Below are positions 5,306 to 8,431 of a stretch of 8,431 nt of DNA, one piece after another. The notes below the pieces were generated by a model that was given only the letters and a program-made list of their open reading frames with translations, did no database searches and was not told the DNA's origin. A program made the position numbers and the translations under genes. Location of the stretch: contig JAUVEX010000039.1 in the NCBI GenBank assembly GCA_030594585.1, forward strand, positions 1 to 8,431, in the 5' to 3' direction. Every line of letters starts with the position of its first letter. Positions within the stretch are counted from its first letter, which is position 1. Source of the DNA: an archaeon. Its GTDB lineage: Archaea; EX4484-52; B79-G9.

Positions 5306-7195
5306 ATGAATCTTGAAGACCTAAAGAACAAATTGCCTAAAACTACAAACATAACAAAAGCCCTTTATGAGGGCTCAAACATTGTGTTTTACACAAAAAG
5401 CAAGGATTTCTTCCTGAATGGCTCTAAGGATATAAAAGAACTTGTAGCGGAATATAAAAAAAGGATAACTATAAGACCCGATGCTGCAATAACAATCAAA
5501 GCTGAAGATGCCAAAGCGAAAATAGAGGAAATAATCCCTAAAGAGGCAGAAGTAGGCGATATCATATTTGAGCCGGAATTTGGGCGCGTTTTAATTTTTG
5601 CAAAAAAACCGGGTCTTGTGATAGGCAAAAACGGCGACACCTTAAGGGAAATAAAGTCAAAGACCTTTTGGGGTCCGGAAATAAGAAGAATCCCTACATA
5701 CAGCTCAGATATAGTAAATAAGGCAAGAGAAATTGTCCACGAAGAAGCAGCATACAGAAAACAGTTCTTAAACAGGATTGGCGAAAAAATACAGCTATCC
5801 AAAGGCTCAAAAGAAGGTTGGGTCAGGATTTCTGCTCTTGGAAGCTTCAGGGAAGTCGGCCGTTCATGCATTCTTTTACAGACAAAAGACTCAAAAGTTC
5901 TTCTTGACTGTGGTGTTGCTGTAGGTTCAGGCAATGGGGGGACAAACCCATTCATTGACGCTCCTGAATTCGACCTTGACGCTCTTGACGCAGTTGTTGT
6001 ATCCCACGCGCACCTTGACCACTCCGGATTTGTGCCTTATCTTTACGAATACGGATATACAGGACCTCTTTACACAACAAAACCAACAAGAGACTTAATG
6101 GCCATGCTTACGCTCGACTATATTGATGTTCTTCAAAGAGAATCAGGAAAAGCACCATATACTTCAAAGGGCATAAAAAATGCAATCAAGCATTCAATAA
6201 CACCTGAATTCGGCGAAGTTTGCGACCTTACGCCTGATATGCGTCTCACTTTCCAGAATGCGGGACACATCTTAGGCTCTGCATTATCACACATCCATAT
6301 TGGCGAAGGCCTTCACAACCTCCTTTATACCGGCGACTTAAAATTCGGGCCTACAAAACTATTAGAACCTGCATACACAAGATTCTCGCGAGTAGAAACC
6401 CTTCTTATGGAATCAACATACGGAGGCCCGCAGGATTTCATACCTGCAAAAAAAGAAGCAGACGCAAACCTTATAGCCGCGATAACTGAAACAATAAAGC
6501 GAAAAGGAAAAGCAATAATCCCTGCATTTTCAGTTGGCCGGGCGCAGGAAGTAATGGTTGTTCTGGCAGAATATGCACGAAGAAACCCTGATTTCAATTT
6601 CCCGATATACCTTGACGGCATGATTTGGGATGCAACAGCAATACATACAACATACCCTGAATTCCTATCAAGAAATCTTCAAAGGCAGATTTTCCACTAC
6701 AACAACAACCCGTTCACATCAGACCTTTTTAATGAAGTCAAAAGCCAGACTGAAAGGAAAAAAATAATTGACGAAAAAGACCCGTCAATCATAATCACAA
6801 CATCAGGTATGATTACAGGCGGGCCTATAATGGAATACCTGAAACACCTTTCAAGCAACAAGAAAAACATGCTGATATTTATTGGATACCAGGCGCAGGG
6901 CACTTTAGGTTCCAGAATACAAAAAGGATGGCGCGACATCCCTCTAGCAAATAAAACCGGCGGCACAACAATGATAAAAATGGAAGTAGAAATAAGGACT
7001 GTTGAAGGATTTTCAGGACACTCTGACAGAAACCAGCTTATAAGCTATGTGGGTAACCTGCAGTCAAAGCCAGACCACATAATATTAAACCACGGCGAAG
7101 CATCTAAATCAATAAACCTGGCATCAACCCTGCACAAGATTTACAAAAAAGAAACAACTGTGCCACAGAATTTGGATGCGCTCAGGTTGAAATAA
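5306..7195 (+). CDS. fttA: KH-domain beta-CASP ribonuclease / transcription termination factor FttA (aCPSF1)
   Basis: The archaeal homologue of the CPSF73 nuclease. It cleaves RNA 3' ends and acts with U-rich sites in transcription termination. The 629-residue length is full size. Order: N-terminal KH-type region (about 1-150, with GKNG at 107-110), metallo-beta-lactamase fold with HAHLDH (234-239), His321 (GHILGS) and Asp344 (YTGD), then the beta-CASP part with ESTYG (Glu369, motif A), SGMITGGP (500-507), GHSD (His572, motif B) and NHGE (His596, motif C). All metal ligands expected for an active nuclease are visible. The ATG at 5306 has a weak GGAAG upstream. psmB lies immediately before it, a linkage known in other archaea (MTH1202/MTH1203). 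It is followed by T-runs and inverted repeats on which it could itself act. Confidence 0.97.
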   Translation: MNLEDLKNKLPKTTNITKALYEGSNIVFYTKSKDFFLNGSKDIKELVAEYKKRITIRPDAAITIKAEDAKAKIEEIIPKEAEVGDIIFEPEFGRVLIFAKKPGLVIGKNGDTLREIKSKTFWGPEIRRIPTYSSDIVNKAREIVHEEAAYRKQFLNRIGEKIQLSKGSKEGWVRISALGSFREVGRSCILLQTKDSKVLLDCGVAVGSGNGGTNPFIDAPEFDLDALDAVVVSHAHLDHSGFVPYLYEYGYTGPLYTTKPTRDLMAMLTLDYIDVLQRESGKAPYTSKGIKNAIKHSITPEFGEVCDLTPDMRLTFQNAGHILGSALSHIHIGEGLHNLLYTGDLKFGPTKLLEPAYTRFSRVETLLMESTYGGPQDFIPAKKEADANLIAAITETIKRKGKAIIPAFSVGRAQEVMVVLAEYARRNPDFNFPIYLDGMIWDATAIHTTYPEFLSRNLQRQIFHYNNNPFTSDLFNEVKSQTERKKIIDEKDPSIIITTSGMITGGPIMEYLKHLSSNKKNMLIFIGYQAQGTLGSRIQKGWRDIPLANKTGGTTMIKMEVEIRTVEGFSGHSDRNQLISYVGNLQSKPDHIILNHGEASKSINLASTLHKIYKKETTVPQNLDALRLK

Positions 7196-7201
7196 CTGCT
7201 C

Positions 7202-7207
7202 TTTTTT
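7202..7207 (+). terminator. U-tract after fttA
   Basis: A run of six T residues begins seven bases after the fttA stop. U-tracts are the main archaeal termination signal and are also where FttA-dependent ends form. The run forms the outer part of an inverted repeat (7203-7213 with 7232-7242). Confidence 0.5.
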
Positions 7208-7242
7208 ATTGCGTATAAAATATATCCTCACCGCAATAAAAA
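7203..7242 (+). repeat. 11-bp perfect inverted repeat around a TATA-like box
   Basis: TTTTTATTGCG (7203-7213) is matched by its reverse complement at 7232-7242. The 18-base loop holds TATAAAATATAT (7214-7225), a good archaeal TATA box that would start a transcript near 7245. The repeat may be a terminator hairpin of fttA or a symmetric operator framing a promoter for the downstream gene. Confidence 0.6.
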
Positions 7243-7259
7243 TCATCTCGCTTTGCTCG

Positions 7260-7288
7260 AAGCTTTTTCAGCTTTGCTGAAAAAGCTT
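7260..7288 (+). repeat. Hairpin A: 13-bp perfect stem, 3-base loop
   Basis: AAGCTTTTTCAGC (7260-7272), loop TTT, then GCTGAAAAAGCTT (7276-7288). It is the most stable-looking stem in the window. Its right arm is shared with hairpin B, so only one of the two can form in a given RNA. Confidence 0.85.
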
Positions 7289-7324
7289 GAAATACACCAA
7301 AAGAACCCATATTTCAAGCTTTTT
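7280..7324 (+). repeat. Hairpin B: 15-bp perfect stem, 15-base loop, followed by T-rich sequence
   Basis: AAAAAGCTTGAAATA (7280-7294) pairs with its reverse complement at 7310-7324. The right arm runs into a T-tract (7320-7325) and another T-run at 7331-7335, which is terminator-like. It overlaps hairpin A over 7280-7288 and is therefore an alternative fold. Confidence 0.8.
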
Positions 7325-7335
7325 TAAACATTTTT

Positions 7336-7351
7336 CTATAGCTTGCTATGG
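7336..7351 (+). repeat. Small inverted repeat before the orphan gene
   Basis: CTATAGC, TT, GCTATGG: five Watson-Crick pairs plus an outer C-G pair and one wobble, around a minimal loop. It lies just before TTTTAAAAG (7352-7360), a weak TATA-like box about 32 bases before the ATG at 7389. Confidence 0.4.
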
Positions 7352-7388
7352 TTTTAAAAGTTTATGGTGTTCATTATTTCTAGGTACT

Positions 7389-7958
7389 ATGCAAACGCAA
7401 GATACACCAATTAAAAAAAATGAAAAAACTAAAAGAAAACATAGGGGAAAAGCTGGAAAAAATTTATTTAAAGCAACAATAATTTATCAAGAATTCTATG
7501 AACATGCCAAAAATAATGGAGGGCTAATAGACATAATGCAGCTACAGGAAGTAGCTTCCAAAGTACTGAAGTATAAAGAACTTCCAACAATCAACAGGAT
7601 ATTAGCAGCGCTTCCGGATGATCTTCGAAGTGAAATAATTGCATATCCGATAATAAATAAAGGAGAAAGAGCCGCCATATATGAAGCAATAAACTACCTG
7701 CAAGGAGACGAACCTATTGGTTTAGGCAACAATTCAGATATATTATTACAAAATATTTGTGGTCATCTGACAGAAAAAAATCTCATGATTCCCGAAGTCT
7801 CACATATTTTATTTTATCTTCCTAAAAAATTAAAACAACGCATAACAAAAACAGAAGACCCATACACCACATTAATCAAAGAATTAAAAACATCCATAGA
7901 ACCTGTTAAACTTGGTGAAAGACATATTCCAACGGCTGTTGAGGCTCTAAACTACTAA
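7389..7958 (+). CDS. Unrecognised soluble helical protein with an internal two-fold repeat
   Basis: I do not recognise this protein. From the ATG at 7389 it has 189 residues. The N-terminus (about 8-28) is very basic, with KKNEKTKRKHRGKAGK, and suits nucleic-acid binding or disorder. The rest is predicted helical with no membrane segment. Two segments look related: 52-82 (LQEVASKV...ILAALPDDLRSEI) and 120-151 (LQNICGHL...ILFYLPKKLKQRI), about 68 residues apart, sharing LQ and the pattern IL-LP-L-I. The frame is open further upstream to a TTG at 7287, but that part codes for aromatic and cysteine-rich sequence inside the hairpins, so the ATG is preferred; GGT (7383-7385) is a weak ribosome site. 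The gene is AT-rich and ends 11 bases before the convergent enolase. Confidence 0.7.
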   Translation: MQTQDTPIKKNEKTKRKHRGKAGKNLFKATIIYQEFYEHAKNNGGLIDIMQLQEVASKVLKYKELPTINRILAALPDDLRSEIIAYPIINKGERAAIYEAINYLQGDEPIGLGNNSDILLQNICGHLTEKNLMIPEVSHILFYLPKKLKQRITKTEDPYTTLIKELKTSIEPVKLGERHIPTAVEALNY

Positions 7959-7969
7959 TCATAACACGG

Positions 7970-8431
7970 CTAAATTCTTTCCATCTTAGGTTTTTCTGAT
8001 TTGTCCCAAAGCCTTAGAAGTTCGTTTATCTTTGCTGTTCGCATATCCGCAATGCCGCATTTTATAATGGGGCACCCAAAATCAAGCGCCATCCGTGCTA
8101 TTGTCGCATCAGTTGTCTCGCCGGACCTGTGGGACATAACAGGAGTTATATGGTTTTTTTTGCACAATTCTATTGCATCAAAGGCCTGCGTAACTGTCCC
8201 TATTTGGTTCGGCTTTACAATCATAGCGTTTATTTTCTTTACTGCTTTATGTATTCTTTGAGTGTTTGTTGTTGTGAGATCATCGCCCACAACAAGTGTT
8301 TTTTTATTTTTGGAAAGTATTTTAGAAAAACCATCAAAATCATCTTCATTCATTGGATCCTCAACATAGAATAAGTTGTATTTTTTTATCAGGTGATTCA
8401 CAAAATCTATCTGCTCATCCCTGCTTAAAAA
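7970..8431 (-). CDS. eno: Enolase, C-terminal part; 5' end lies beyond the window
   Basis: Enolase interconverts 2-phosphoglycerate and phosphoenolpyruvate in glycolysis and gluconeogenesis. The frame is open to the last base, so the GTG at 8401 is internal; upstream codons give LSRDEQIDF, a normal enolase stretch. Visible in order are YVEDP (Glu, metal ligand), GDDLT (Asp, metal ligand), KPNQIGT (catalytic Lys), SHRSGET (His) and IKCG (Lys), so the second half of the active site is complete. About 153 residues are seen. The segment after IKCG reads IADMRTAKINELLRLW, where many enolases have an ERxAK-type sequence, a modest divergence. It converges on the orphan gene with an 11-base gap and no clear terminator between them. 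Confidence 0.95.
   Translation of the reverse strand, partial: FLSRDEQIDFVNHLIKKYNLFYVEDPMNEDDFDGFSKILSKNKKTLVVGDDLTTTNTQRIHKAVKKINAMIVKPNQIGTVTQAFDAIELCKKNHITPVMSHRSGETTDATIARMALDFGCPIIKCGIADMRTAKINELLRLWDKSEKPKMERI

Noticed and set aside
5389..5955. 188-residue minus-strand ORF inside fttA
   Set aside because: Long only because of codon bias in fttA; the sense strand has all family motifs.
7287..7388. TTG start extending the orphan gene by 34 residues
   Set aside because: The codon lies in the stem shared by hairpins A and B, has no ribosome site, and the added residues look like translated non-coding DNA.
8001..8374. Plus-strand ORFs opposite enolase
   Set aside because: Shadows of the enolase reading frame, which has its catalytic motifs intact.
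1..8431. Defence system, CRISPR array, transposase or prophage
   Set aside because: No spaced repeats, transposase or integrase motifs, terminal inverted repeats or phage genes were found on either strand.

Overview
The window looks like a piece of an archaeal chromosome. It carries a 20S proteasome beta subunit with a short propeptide, a full-length KH/beta-CASP ribonuclease of the FttA (aCPSF1) type, the end of an ADP-dependent sugar kinase, and the end of an archaeal-type enolase. TATA boxes sit 25-30 bases before start codons, and ribosome sites are of the GGTGA type. The AT-rich DNA, tight packing and small membrane proteins beginning 'LKEFL-NPNKEK' remind me of DPANN-like lineages, but I cannot fix the phylum from this sequence.

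Layout. 1-404 (+): C-terminal part of an ADP-dependent glucokinase/phosphofructokinase. 375-632 (-): small three-helix membrane protein whose 3' end overlaps the kinase gene by 30 bases. 678-1244 (-): paired CBS domains plus a zinc ribbon. 1245-1374: divergent promoter region. 1375-3555 (+): membrane-anchored secreted beta-propeller protein. 3569-4324 (+): AT-rich multi-helix membrane protein of unknown function. 4321-4422 (+): a 33-residue ORF joined to it by an ATGA overlap; it starts with a copy of the same module (33-base perfect repeat) and looks like the head of a frameshifted two-helix protein. 4482-4613: psmB promoter and leader. 4614-5252 (+): psmB. 5306-7195 (+): fttA. 7196-7388: a dense cluster of inverted repeats around a TATA-like box. 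7389-7958 (+): an unrecognised basic/helical protein with an internal repeat. 7970-8431 (-): enolase C-terminal part, running off the window.

Functional reading. Two glycolysis genes (ADP-dependent kinase and enolase) lie at the edges, as expected for a modified archaeal Embden-Meyerhof pathway. psmB next to fttA is an arrangement known from other archaea and links protein turnover with 3'-end formation and termination. No mobile element, CRISPR array or defence system is visible. The points most worth a second look are the start codon of psmB (an ACG sits exactly where the ribosome site points), the duplicated and frameshifted membrane-protein module, the mutually exclusive hairpins after fttA and before the orphan gene, and the orphan itself.
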